A stretch of DNA of 64,000 bases from positions 112,804 to 176,803 of the forward strand of contig NZ_QPIW01000013.1 in the NCBI RefSeq assembly GCF_003339505.1, given 5' to 3'. How positions within the stretch are numbered: position 1 is the stretch's first letter; each line of letters starts with the position of its first letter. Source of the DNA: Runella aurantiaca (GTDB lineage: Bacteria; Bacteroidota; Bacteroidia; Cytophagales; Spirosomataceae). Both the position numbers and the translations under genes were made by a program. Of the stretch, positions 25,698 to 33,235 are shown piece after piece. The notes under the pieces were generated by a model. It worked only from the letters and a program-made list of their open reading frames with translations. It was not told the origin of the DNA and made no database searches.

Positions 25698-26828
25698 ATG
25701 ATCATCGGCGTACCAAAGGAAATCAAAAACAACGAAAACCGCGTGGCCTTAACGCCCGCAGGAGCAGCAGAATTTCGTAAAAACGGCCATAAAGTATATG
25801 TACAAGCTACCGCTGGGCAAGGAAGCGGTTTTGAAGACAGTGAGTACGAAGCCGTAGGTGCCACGATTTTGGGCACGATTGAGGAAGTATACGCGATTGC
25901 CGAAATGATTGTGAAAGTAAAAGAGCCTATTGCCTCCGAATATGGCCTTATCAAAGAAAACCAGTTGCTGTTTACCTACTTTCACTTTGCTTCATCGGAA
26001 GAACTGACGCACGCCATGCTGAAAAGTAACTCGGTGTGTTTGGCCTACGAAACCGTCGAAAAAGCCGATCGTTCGTTGCCTTTATTGGTACCTATGTCGG
26101 AAGTAGCGGGACGGATGGCCATTCAAGAAGGAGCCAAATACCTCGAAAAACCCATGGGTGGACGCGGTATTTTATTGGGCGGTGTTGCAGGAGTTAAACC
26201 AGCCAATGTGTTAGTGCTTGGCGGTGGTATCGTAGGTGCGCAATCGGCCAAAATGGCGGCTGGATTGGGAGCCAACGTAACCATTGTTGACATTAATCTG
26301 AATCGACTGCGGTATTTGGAAGATATTCTTCCCGCCAATGTGGACACGGTGATGTCAAACGAATATAATATCCGTGACTTGGTAAAAAGTGCCGATTTGA
26401 TTGTGGGAGCCGTACTGATTCCTGGAGCCAAAGCACCCCACTTGGTTACACGCGATATGTTGAAATTGATGAAAAAAGGAACGGTATTGGTGGACGTAGC
26501 CGTAGACCAAGGTGGATGTATCGAAACCTGCAAGCCTACGACTCACGAAGATCCGATTTATGAAATAGATGGAATTGTGCATTACTGCGTTGCCAACATG
26601 CCAGGAGCGGTGCCTTACACCTCTACCTTGGCGTTGACAAATGCTACCCTGCCTTATGCCATTCAATTGGCCAACAAAGGATGGCAAAAAGCATGTGCTC
26701 AAAACGAAGATTTAAAGAAAGGCTTAAATGTAGTAAACGGTAAAGTGGTCTATAAAGCCGTTGCTGACGCTTTTGGTCTTGATTTTACCTCGGTTACAGA
26801 GGTACTAGAAGAAGAATTGGTGGGTTAA
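25698..26828 (+). CDS. ald: Alanine dehydrogenase
   Basis: A 376-residue NAD-dependent enzyme that interconverts L-alanine with pyruvate and ammonia. It starts with the family signature M-I-I-G-V-P-K-E-I-K-x-x-E-x-R-V-A-L-T-P. Further signs are the substrate-site K in V-K-V-K-E-P, F-T-Y-F-H-F-A with its catalytic histidine, the Rossmann motif V-L-G-G-G-I-V-G, and D-V-A-V-D-Q-G-G-C near the C-terminal third. Length is typical. It probably lets the cell use alanine as carbon and nitrogen source or assimilate ammonia. Divergent from the Lrp regulator and closed by a strong terminator, so it is monocistronic. Confidence 0.95.
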   Translation: MIIGVPKEIKNNENRVALTPAGAAEFRKNGHKVYVQATAGQGSGFEDSEYEAVGATILGTIEEVYAIAEMIVKVKEPIASEYGLIKENQLLFTYFHFASSEELTHAMLKSNSVCLAYETVEKADRSLPLLVPMSEVAGRMAIQEGAKYLEKPMGGRGILLGGVAGVKPANVLVLGGGIVGAQSAKMAAGLGANVTIVDINLNRLRYLEDILPANVDTVMSNEYNIRDLVKSADLIVGAVLIPGAKAPHLVTRDMLKLMKKGTVLVDVAVDQGGCIETCKPTTHEDPIYEIDGIVHYCVANMPGAVPYTSTLALTNATLPYAIQLANKGWQKACAQNEDLKKGLNVVNGKVVYKAVADAFGLDFTSVTEVLEEELVG

Positions 26829-26853
26829 TTTTATTAATTGAGATTGATGTAGG

Positions 26854-26887
26854 AATGACCAAGCTATACCGCTTGGTCATTTTTTTA
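26854..26887 (+). terminator. Rho-independent terminator of ald
   Basis: An 11-bp perfect stem AATGACCAAGC (26854-26864) with its complement at 26871-26881 and a 6-nt loop is followed by a run of T residues to 26887. It lies 26 bp after the ald stop. Confidence 0.88.
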
Positions 26888-27124
26888 TGTCTTATATTAA
26901 AAATTGATAATGCCTAAAAGTGGAAAATCAAAGTAGAATATTTTGTCTTTTTATTTTTTTTACACCAATAACACTAATTTTATCAAATATGTGTTATATT
27001 ATTAAAAGCGCTGAATGAAAATTATTAATGCTGTACTTTTATTCCTGAAAGGTAACAGATTGAGTCTTAAATATTTATTTTATAAGAATTTATAAAATAA
27101 AGAATAGCATTTCGATGAAAATGC
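26888..27124. other. A/T-rich non-coding region with a dyad
   Basis: No coding region is supported in this stretch, which is far more A/T-rich than the surrounding genes. Its right end holds an 8-bp perfect inverted repeat TAGCATTT / AAATGCTA (27105-27112 and 27119-27126) that overlaps the -7 element of the candidate transcript described next, so it could be an operator. Confidence 0.4.
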
Positions 27125-27317
27125 TAACTTTGCGTACTTGTTTAAGAGTTAAGAAATTGTTAATTCCCTCTAAAAAGAGACACAAAATATACCAAAAATA
27201 GAAAAACAGAAATAGTATGACTTTTATGTCTAATTAAGTTTTTCTAAAAAGAGTTTTTCATAACGTTGAGTAAAGTCGAAAAGCCGAGCGGACATTCTGC
27301 ACGGCTTTTTTATTTTT
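27125..27317 (+). ncRNA. Candidate small RNA gene with promoter and terminator
   Basis: A TAACTTTG element at 27125-27132 could start a transcript near 27140. It would end at a strong terminator: AAAAGCCG (27279-27286) pairs with CGGCTTTT (27302-27309), extended inside by GCGGA / TCTGC, followed by a T-rich tail. The roughly 170 nt between are A/T-rich, have no convincing reading frame and contain a small hairpin CTCT-AAAA-AGAG. The unit ends 13 bp before the convergent acyl-CoA dehydrogenase stop. No known family (6S, tmRNA, SRP, RNase P) could be recognised. The terminator is well supported; the transcript is inference. Confidence 0.4.
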
Positions 27318-27329
27318 GTTTGGGTTCTA

Positions 27330-29129
27330 TTAAAACCAGTCGGGCTGCATTTCAACCGTAGCCTTGGCATGACTCGTTAGACGCGCGGCCAAAGGGGACG
27401 TTTTGACTAGCTCATAATCAAAAAAGTAATTTGCGGTGGCTAGTTTTCCTTGGTAAAAATTACAATTTTCTTCCGAATTAGCTGTAGTTAACCCCTTTTG
27501 GGCCTGAATAGCCTGCTTTAACCACTGCCAAGCAATGGTCACAATTCCAAAAAAATCTAGGTAGAGGGTGGCATCGGCCAGAAATAATTCTTTATTCTGT
27601 TTGGCAAGATTCAGGAGCGAGGTCGTAACGGTTTGAACACGCTCCAAAGCCTCTTCCAACCTTGTCGCTAAATCAAGTAATTGAGGCTTAGCAGACTGCT
27701 TAGCCTCCGCAATCGTTCGCTCTATTTCCTCCGTCAGATATTGCAATCCTTTGCCACCGTGGAGGGTTAGTTTACGACCCAACAAATCCAAGCCGTGGAT
27801 GCCCGTCGTGCCTTCGTGGATGGGATGGATACGCGCTTCACGATAATATTGTTCTACTGGAAAGTCGGTGGTATAGCCTGCCCCGCCTAAAATCTGCACC
27901 GCAGCGCTCGTAGTCTGGCAACACATTTCTGAAGGGTATGACTTGGCAACTGGCGTTAATAAATCAAGCAATAACTCGGCACGCTCTTTGGCTTCTCCTT
28001 CGGTTACATGGGCCAAATCTGCCCACAATCCGCATTGCAGTAACAGAGAAAGTGCACCTTCTACCACCGATTTTTGAAACAGTAACATTCGTTTTACATC
28101 GGCGTGGTGAATGATAAGGGTTTGGGGTTGGGTTGGGTCTTTGGCGGTGATGGGGCGGCCCTGCGGGCGCTCTCTGGCGTAAGCCAACGAGGCATAATAG
28201 GCGGCAGTACCGATAGCAGTGGCGTTCATGCCCACGCCTACGCGGGCTTCATTCATCATTTGAAACATATAATTGAGCCCTTTGTGGGGCTCCCCCACCA
28301 AGTAGCCTAAGCAAGTTTCGTCAGAGCCAAACATCAGGTGCGCAATGGGCGCTCCCTTGTAGCCCATTTTGTGATAAACGCCCGCGGTGGTTACCCCGTT
28401 GTTGGTAAGCCCATTTTCGGTAATTCGTTTTTTGGGAACCACAAACAAGGAAATCCCTTTGGTACCAGCAGGCCCACCTTTGATTTTGGCCAATAAAAGA
28501 TGCACAATGTTTTCGCAGGCGTCGTGGTCACCGCAGGAAATAAAGATTTTTTGCCCAGTGATTTTATAGACACCCTCTTCGTTGGTAGGCTCAGCAGCGG
28601 TGCTGATGTCGGAAAGAGAACTGCCCGCGTTGGGCTCGGTGAGCGCCATGGTGCCTTGCCAACGTCCGCTGTACATGAGTGGCGTATAACGTTCAATGAG
28701 TGCCTTAGAACCAAAGCTGCGAATCAAATTGGCTGCTCCCGTGGTCAGAAAAGGATACACACTGGCAGAATAATTGGCGGCTTGAAAGATAAATGCGGCG
28801 GCGTTTTGAACCGTAACGGGCAACTGCTGACCACCTTCATCATAGCTGAACGTGGCATTTATCCAGCCATCTTCGCCAAAACGTTTGGTGATTGCTTTCA
28901 TTCCTTCGTGTACGCGAATGGTCCCCTCTATCAATTGCGGCTCTTTGCGGTCCATCTCGGTCAGGAGAGGGCGGAGCATCTTGTCGGCAATCTGCTCGGC
29001 CGCGTCTAGAACCATATCAAAGGATTGTCGGTCATGGTCCTTAAAATAGTCGTAACCCGTGAGTTGCTCAACGTTGAGTACTTCGTATAAATTGAAATGA
29101 AGGTCGCGTTTTGAGAAGAATGAAGGCAT
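27330..29129 (-). CDS. Acyl-CoA dehydrogenase (with C-terminal extension)
   Basis: A 599-residue flavoprotein that introduces a trans-2 double bond into acyl-CoA thioesters. It has the long form with an extra C-terminal domain (about 460-599), as in the DmdC/AidB-like subgroup. FAD and substrate motifs are visible: T-M-A-L-T-E-P-N-A-G-S-S-L-S-D, Y-K-I-T-G-Q-K-I-F-I-S, and G-G-A-G-Y-T-x-D-[FY]-P-V-E-Q-Y-Y-R-[ED]. The probable catalytic glutamate is in I-H-E-G-T-T-G-I. The ATG at 29129 is used; the TTG at 29150 adds seven non-conserved residues. It follows fadD by 54 bp, separated by a hairpin, so activation and oxidation of fatty acids are encoded together. Confidence 0.92.
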   Translation of the reverse strand: MPSFFSKRDLHFNLYEVLNVEQLTGYDYFKDHDRQSFDMVLDAAEQIADKMLRPLLTEMDRKEPQLIEGTIRVHEGMKAITKRFGEDGWINATFSYDEGGQQLPVTVQNAAAFIFQAANYSASVYPFLTTGAANLIRSFGSKALIERYTPLMYSGRWQGTMALTEPNAGSSLSDISTAAEPTNEEGVYKITGQKIFISCGDHDACENIVHLLLAKIKGGPAGTKGISLFVVPKKRITENGLTNNGVTTAGVYHKMGYKGAPIAHLMFGSDETCLGYLVGEPHKGLNYMFQMMNEARVGVGMNATAIGTAAYYASLAYARERPQGRPITAKDPTQPQTLIIHHADVKRMLLFQKSVVEGALSLLLQCGLWADLAHVTEGEAKERAELLLDLLTPVAKSYPSEMCCQTTSAAVQILGGAGYTTDFPVEQYYREARIHPIHEGTTGIHGLDLLGRKLTLHGGKGLQYLTEEIERTIAEAKQSAKPQLLDLATRLEEALERVQTVTTSLLNLAKQNKELFLADATLYLDFFGIVTIAWQWLKQAIQAQKGLTTANSEENCNFYQGKLATANYFFDYELVKTSPLAARLTSHAKATVEMQPDWF

Positions 29130-29154
29130 TTTTGTTGACGTTAAAAACAAACGT

Positions 29155-29177
29155 CGAGCCGCCTCATCGGCGGCTCG
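29155..29177 (-). terminator. Intercistronic hairpin between fadD and the acyl-CoA dehydrogenase gene
   Basis: A 9-bp perfect G/C-rich stem CGAGCCGCC (29155-29163) with complement at 29169-29177 and a 5-nt loop. On the minus strand it is followed by a weak T-rich stretch interrupted by G and A. It probably causes partial termination or stabilises the fadD mRNA end. Confidence 0.55.
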
Positions 29178-29183
29178 AAAGTC

Positions 29184-30896
29184 TTATTTTACGGTTTCAT
29201 CGCGTAAGGCGCGGCGGAGGATTTTACCCACGTTGGTTTTGGGGAGTTCCTGTCTAAATTCAATGTGTTTGGGGCACTTGTAAGCGGTCAGATTTTCGCG
29301 GCAAAATGCCATAATTTGCTCTTTGGTAAGGCTTTCATCTTTTTTGACCACGAATATTTTAACGGCTTCGCTGGTTTTTTCGTCGGGCACGCCTACGCAG
29401 GCTACTTCCAATACCCCCGGACACTGGGCCACTACATCTTCTATTTCGTTGGGGTAGACATTAAAGCCCGAAACCAATACCATGTCTTTCTTACGGTCAA
29501 CGATTTTGAAATAACCGTCGGAATCCATAATGCCGACATCGCCCGTCTTGAACCACTGACGACCATCGATGGGGTCAGTAAACATCACCTTGGCGGTTTC
29601 GTCAGGACGGTTGTAGTATCCGGGCATTACCTGTGGACCAAAGGCGCAAATCTCCCCCGATTCACCAACGTCAGCCCAGGTGTCGTCTTCTCTCAAAATT
29701 CGCATTTCGGTGCTTGGAAAAGGGATACCGATGGTGCCGATGCGGTTCAGCTTGGGGTCGAGTGGATTGGCCGACAAAACGGGAGATGTTTCGGAAAGAC
29801 CGTAGCCTTCGGTCGGTAGATTGCCGGTCAGTTTATACCAACGCTCAGCCACCACCTTTTGTAAGGCCATGCCTCCCGCCGAAGTAACTTTCAACTGGCT
29901 AAAATCAATTTCGCCAAATTTAGGGTGGTTCATCAGCCCGTTATAAAGGGTATTGAGTCCAGTAAAAACCGTCACTTGGTATTTTTTTAGCTCCTTTATG
30001 AATGCCTCCATGTCGCGAGGATTGGTAATGAGGAGGTTCATGCCACCGTTTTTGAGGGCAGAAAGGGCATTACAAGTCAAAGCATAAACGTGATACAAAG
30101 GCAACGCCGCCACCAGAACGTTGGGTTGCCCTTCGGGAATCGTTTCGAGCAAGGGCCCCAGATAGATGCAGTTGGCTTCTACGTTGGAGATGATATTACG
30201 GTGGGTCAGCATGGCCCCTTTCGAAACGCCCGTTGTGCCGCCTGTGTACTGAATAAAGGCCAAATCCAATTGATTTACGGCGGGTTTTGTGTACGACATA
30301 GAAGCGCCCTGTTCCACGGCATCCATAAACGAAATCGCCTTAGGAAGGTGGTACGCAGGAACCATTTTTTTGACGTTCTTCACCACAAAATTAACAATCT
30401 GCTTTTTGGGGAAGCCCAGCATATCGCCAATTTGGGTCACAAACACGTGCTGGATTTGGGTACTAGGAAGTACTTTTTCAAGTTTATCGGCAAAGTTGGC
30501 CAAAATAACAATGGCTTTAGCGCCCGAATCCTTGAATTGATGCTCCATCTCGCGGGGCGTATAGAGCGGATTGGTGTTGACAATGGTAAGCCCCGCCCGC
30601 AGCGCCCCAAACATCGCTACGGGATATTGAAGAACGTTGGGCATTTGAATGGCAATCCTGTCGCCTTTTTTTAATCCGATATGTTGTAAATAAGCGGCAA
30701 AATCATTCGACATTTTATCAAGTTGTGCGTAGCTAATTTGCTTGCCCATGCAGGCATACGCAGGTTTGGAAGCATATTTGGTAAAGCCCTCTTCCATCAT
30801 TTCCAAAAGGGATGGATAGATTTCAGGAGCAACTTCGTAAGCCATTCCCGGCGGATAAAATTTAAGCCATGGAAAAGAATCAATAGTGACTGTCAT
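29184..30896 (-). CDS. fadD: Long-chain fatty-acid-CoA ligase FadD
   Basis: A 570-residue AMP-forming ligase that activates fatty acids to acyl-CoA at the inner membrane. The AMP-binding signature is Y-T-G-G-T-T-G-V-S-K-G-A-M-L-T-H. Later motifs are E-G-Y-G-L-S-E-T-S-P, then W-F-K-T-G-D-[VI]-G and the hinge V-D-R-K-K-D-M-[VI]-L-V-S-G-F-N-V-Y-P-N-E, followed by the catalytic lysine in P-K-T-N-V-G-K-I-L-R-R. The full-length match and N-terminal P-W-x-x-x-Y-P-P-G-[MV] fit FadD rather than short-chain ligases. First gene of a two-gene unit with the dehydrogenase downstream; a -7 element is present upstream at 30935-30942. Confidence 0.94.
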   Translation of the reverse strand: MTVTIDSFPWLKFYPPGMAYEVAPEIYPSLLEMMEEGFTKYASKPAYACMGKQISYAQLDKMSNDFAAYLQHIGLKKGDRIAIQMPNVLQYPVAMFGALRAGLTIVNTNPLYTPREMEHQFKDSGAKAIVILANFADKLEKVLPSTQIQHVFVTQIGDMLGFPKKQIVNFVVKNVKKMVPAYHLPKAISFMDAVEQGASMSYTKPAVNQLDLAFIQYTGGTTGVSKGAMLTHRNIISNVEANCIYLGPLLETIPEGQPNVLVAALPLYHVYALTCNALSALKNGGMNLLITNPRDMEAFIKELKKYQVTVFTGLNTLYNGLMNHPKFGEIDFSQLKVTSAGGMALQKVVAERWYKLTGNLPTEGYGLSETSPVLSANPLDPKLNRIGTIGIPFPSTEMRILREDDTWADVGESGEICAFGPQVMPGYYNRPDETAKVMFTDPIDGRQWFKTGDVGIMDSDGYFKIVDRKKDMVLVSGFNVYPNEIEDVVAQCPGVLEVACVGVPDEKTSEAVKIFVVKKDESLTKEQIMAFCRENLTAYKCPKHIEFRQELPKTNVGKILRRALRDETVK

Positions 30897-30934
30897 CGGG
30901 ATTTAGGTTGATGTTTAGAAAAAATTGTACACTA

Positions 30935-30942
30935 CAAAGATA
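30935..30942 (-). promoter_or_regulatory. Probable -7 element of the fadD promoter
   Basis: TATCTTTG on the minus strand matches TAnnTTTG and lies 38 nt before the fadD ATG. A TTG at the standard spacing was not found. Confidence 0.4.
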
Positions 30943-31095
30943 CTAACGAAGAACAACACCCTAAGATTTCAACAAGGTTTTCGTAAATAAATATTCATGG
31001 GGCTTGTTTGCGGGTGCTATGATAAAAAATATTTGGGTCAAATAAAGTAATTTTTGCCGTGATACGTCTACCTTGAAAAGCATTTATTCCTGATT

Positions 31096-31647
31096 TTGGC
31101 ATCACAAAAATCAAATATCGTACAGACCATCAGAAAGTACAGCAAGCAATTGTTCGGCTTTATTCGTCAGCGCGTGAGCAGCGACGAAGATGCCGAGGAT
31201 ATTTTGCAGGATGTATGGTATCAGTTGAGCAGTCAACCGGAAGTGGAAGCCATTGAGCAAGTAGGGAGCTGGTTGTATCGGGTGGCCCGCAACCGTATTG
31301 TAGACGGCTACCGTAAGCAGCGACCCGAACGACTGGAAGACTACGGCTACGAAGACGATGAGGGGGAAATCTATTTTAAAGATTTGTTACTCGCCGACGA
31401 CGGTACGCCCGAAACGGAATATTTGCGGGAAATCTTTTGGCAACAATTGTTTGACGCCCTCGACGAACTGCCCGAAAATCAACGGCAGGTATTTATTTGG
31501 AACGAGTTGGAAGACGAAACCTTTCAACAGATTGCGGACCGTACGGGCGAAAACATCAAAACTTTGATTTCTCGTAAACGCTATGCCGTACAACACCTGC
31601 GCCAACGTCTCGAAAGCCTGTATCAGGATTTAACAGATGGTGGCTAA
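31096..31647 (+). CDS. ECF sigma factor heading a stress operon
   Basis: A 183-residue ECF sigma factor. Region 2 has L-F-G-F-I-R-Q-R-V-x-x-x-E-D-A-E-D-I-L-Q-D-V-W-Y-Q-L and W-L-Y-R-V-A-R-N-R-I-V-D; region 4 has L-P-E-N-Q-R-Q-V-F and F-Q-Q-I-A-D-x-T-G-E-N-[IV]-x-T-L-I-S-R-K-R-Y-A. An acidic stretch (D-Y-G-Y-E-D-D-E-G-E) separates them. No ATG exists in frame after the upstream stop, so the start is the TTG at 31096, which could keep translation low. No recognisable anti-sigma gene follows; instead small membrane and His-rich proteins and an Hsp20 are encoded downstream in the same direction. Confidence 0.88.
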   Translation: MASQKSNIVQTIRKYSKQLFGFIRQRVSSDEDAEDILQDVWYQLSSQPEVEAIEQVGSWLYRVARNRIVDGYRKQRPERLEDYGYEDDEGEIYFKDLLLADDGTPETEYLREIFWQQLFDALDELPENQRQVFIWNELEDETFQQIADRTGENIKTLISRKRYAVQHLRQRLESLYQDLTDGG

Positions 31648-31693
31648 ATGTTTTGAATCTCAATAATGAATTTGATTGATAACCAGTAAAAAT

Positions 31694-32035
31694 ATGAACA
31701 GACCACGTAACTACAGACCTCGCTTTTGGCTATTCCCCCTTTTTGCAGCGGTAGCGGCTCTGGCATTGGGAGGGGTTGTAAAATGGCTTTGGAATGCAAT
31801 TTTGCCGCCTCTGCTAGGGGTAGGAATCATTTCTTTTTGGCAGGCAGTGGGGTTGCTCGTTTTGTGCCGTATTTTGTTCGGAAATTTTGGACGCGGCTCC
31901 ATGGGTGGAAACCACCGATGGAACCAAGGAAATCGTTTTCAGGGAGGGGGCGCGTGGCGAGAAAAATGGCGGAACATGACTGACGAAGAACGCGCCAAAT
32001 TGAAAGAAGAATGGCGTAAACGCTGCCAAAAGTAG
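31694..32035 (+). CDS. Small two-helix membrane protein with charged tail
   Basis: A 113-residue protein. Two hydrophobic segments lie at about 11-35 and 38-58. A Gly/Asn/Arg/Trp-rich stretch follows (F-G-R-G-S-M-G-G-N), then a helical tail M-T-D-E-E-R-A-K-L-K-E-E-W-R-K-R-C. The tail recalls the M-T-x-E-E-R repeats of Spy/CpxP-like stress proteins, but it is short and the likeness may be only compositional. Placed 46 bp after the sigma gene, it is in the position of a regulator of that sigma factor, so it could be an unusual anti-sigma or envelope sensor. The ATG at 31694 is preferred to the TTG at 31676. Family not recognised. Confidence 0.62.
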   Translation: MNRPRNYRPRFWLFPLFAAVAALALGGVVKWLWNAILPPLLGVGIISFWQAVGLLVLCRILFGNFGRGSMGGNHRWNQGNRFQGGGAWREKWRNMTDEERAKLKEEWRKRCQK

Positions 32036-32221
32036 GCGCGGAGGCAAGCAATAAACCGAAAAACCGATGAATTCTAAATGTAGAATGTAAAAGGGAATTG
32101 GTAAATCAAAAAAACTAAAAATTTCTCTACATTCTTTAAAGTAATTTTTGATTTCATTCGTCATCCTTTATGTACAGCAATTTGTACGCTTTTAAACGAA
32201 TCATTTAAACCAATTACAGCT

Positions 32222-32476
32222 ATGTTAACACAAGTTTCAAGAGTAATTATTGCGGGTCTTTTGGGTGGGCTATTTTTATTTATTCTTCCCTTTTTATTGT
32301 TGAAGGCCTTTTTGTTTTTTCTTTTTGCAGGGCTGATTTTCCGTTTATTTGCGGGGCGTCGCCGCCGATATTGGAAACAATACCAAACCCATTTTGCGCC
32401 CTATGAAGACGTAACGGCGCAGTACCGAAAAGAAGGGTTGAAGGACGAGTTTCAACGTCCGACCATCAAAATCTAA
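32222..32476 (+). CDS. Small membrane protein of the sigma-Hsp20 operon
   Basis: An 84-residue protein with one long or two closely spaced hydrophobic segments (about 8-44, L-L-G-G-L-F-L-F-I-L-P-F-L-L) and a basic stretch G-R-R-R-R-Y-W, followed by a polar cytoplasmic-like tail. No family recognised. It is 186 bp after the previous gene and 26 bp before the His-rich gene, in the same direction. The layout suggests co-expression under the upstream sigma factor. The intervening 186 bp contain no other gene and no clear terminator. Confidence 0.6.
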   Translation: MLTQVSRVIIAGLLGGLFLFILPFLLLKAFLFFLFAGLIFRLFAGRRRRYWKQYQTHFAPYEDVTAQYRKEGLKDEFQRPTIKI

Positions 32477-32502
32477 ACATCCCCTAAAATTACGGAACCA
32501 AC

Positions 32503-32706
32503 ATGAACCGAAGAACCAAATGGGTCTTGGGCGTAACAGTCGCGCTCATTACCGCCGCGAGTTTGCGCATTACCGTTGGGCATCATCATCATTGGCGAGG
32601 CTATCGTCATCATGCTGAAGGCCATCAACAATGCGAAAGCCATTGGCACAAACACGGTCACCAAGGCACCGAAAAGCCCCAGACCGAATCTCAAAAAAAT
32701 CAGTAA
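32503..32706 (+). CDS. Small histidine-rich exported or membrane protein
   Basis: A 67-residue protein. A basic start M-N-R-R-T-K-W and one hydrophobic segment (about 8-25) are followed by a tail with about ten histidines, including H-H-H-H and H-W-H-K-H-G-H. Such tails bind transition metals in other small proteins; here this is inference. The hydrophobic segment could be an uncleaved anchor with the His-rich tail in the periplasm. It ends 19 bp before the Hsp20 gene. The overlapping frame from 32576 is the unused upstream extension of that gene. Confidence 0.55.
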   Translation: MNRRTKWVLGVTVALITAASLRITVGHHHHWRGYRHHAEGHQQCESHWHKHGHQGTEKPQTESQKNQ

Positions 32707-32725
32707 CCAACTAAATTACAACAAT

Positions 32726-33142
32726 ATGCATCACCAAGGAAGATGTGGCCATGGACACCCCGGAATGGGATACGGCCACCCAGGGAAGCGATTTGGCCGG
32801 CCGTTTGGAGGCGGTTCTTTTCGGGTTCCTGTCAACGTCCTGAAAACTGACAGCAGCTACGAAATTTTCGTCATTGCGCCCGACCGCGCCAAGGATGATT
32901 TCAAAATCAGTCTGAAAGGCAATGAATTGACCGTTTCGTATCAGGCAAAAGAAGAAGCAGACCAAAACAAAAATTGGATTCGGACCGAATTTAAAAAAGC
33001 GTCGTTTGAACGCAGTTTCTTTGTCGACGAAACGATTGATTCAGCCGCAATTAGAGCCGAATATCAAAACGGGATTTTGCAGGTAACTTTACCGATTATT
33101 CCTGGCTCCGAACAACCCACGCAAGAGATTTTTGTAGCGTAG
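32726..33142 (+). CDS. Hsp20/alpha-crystallin small heat-shock protein
   Basis: A 138-residue chaperone. The alpha-crystallin domain (about 36-130) is intact: V-P-V-N-V-L-K-T-D-S-S-Y-E-I-F-V at its start, L-K-G-N-E-L-T-V, F-E-R-S-F-F-V-D-E-T-I-D, and the closing A-x-Y-x-N-G-I-L-x-V-T-L-P. The N-terminal arm is unusual, rich in His and Gly (M-H-H-Q-G-R-C-G-H-G-H-P), matching the His-rich protein just upstream. A short C-terminal tail lacks the usual I-x-I motif. The ATG at 32726 is chosen since the longer frame overlaps the His-rich gene. It should hold unfolded proteins under stress; last gene of the operon. Confidence 0.85.
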   Translation: MHHQGRCGHGHPGMGYGHPGKRFGRPFGGGSFRVPVNVLKTDSSYEIFVIAPDRAKDDFKISLKGNELTVSYQAKEEADQNKNWIRTEFKKASFERSFFVDETIDSAAIRAEYQNGILQVTLPIIPGSEQPTQEIFVA

Positions 33143-33168
33143 TCAGTTTAATCACCGCTGCGGCGGGC

Positions 33169-33235
33169 CACGCAAAGTCGCTAGGACGCAAAGAAATTCA
33201 TGCTTTGCATCTTAGCGACTTTGCGTGTTTTTTTT
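33169..33235 (+). terminator. Strong terminator of the sigma-Hsp20 operon
   Basis: A 15-bp perfect stem CACGCAAAGTCGCTA (33169-33183) with complement at 33213-33227 is followed by eight T residues that run into the stop codon of the convergent aldolase-like gene. Within the loop, GCAAAG and CTTTGC form a second small stem. Confidence 0.85.

Noticed and set aside
29265..29819. 184-codon plus-strand frame opposite fadD
   Set aside because: Lies completely within the conserved AMP-ligase domain of fadD and shows no independent protein features.
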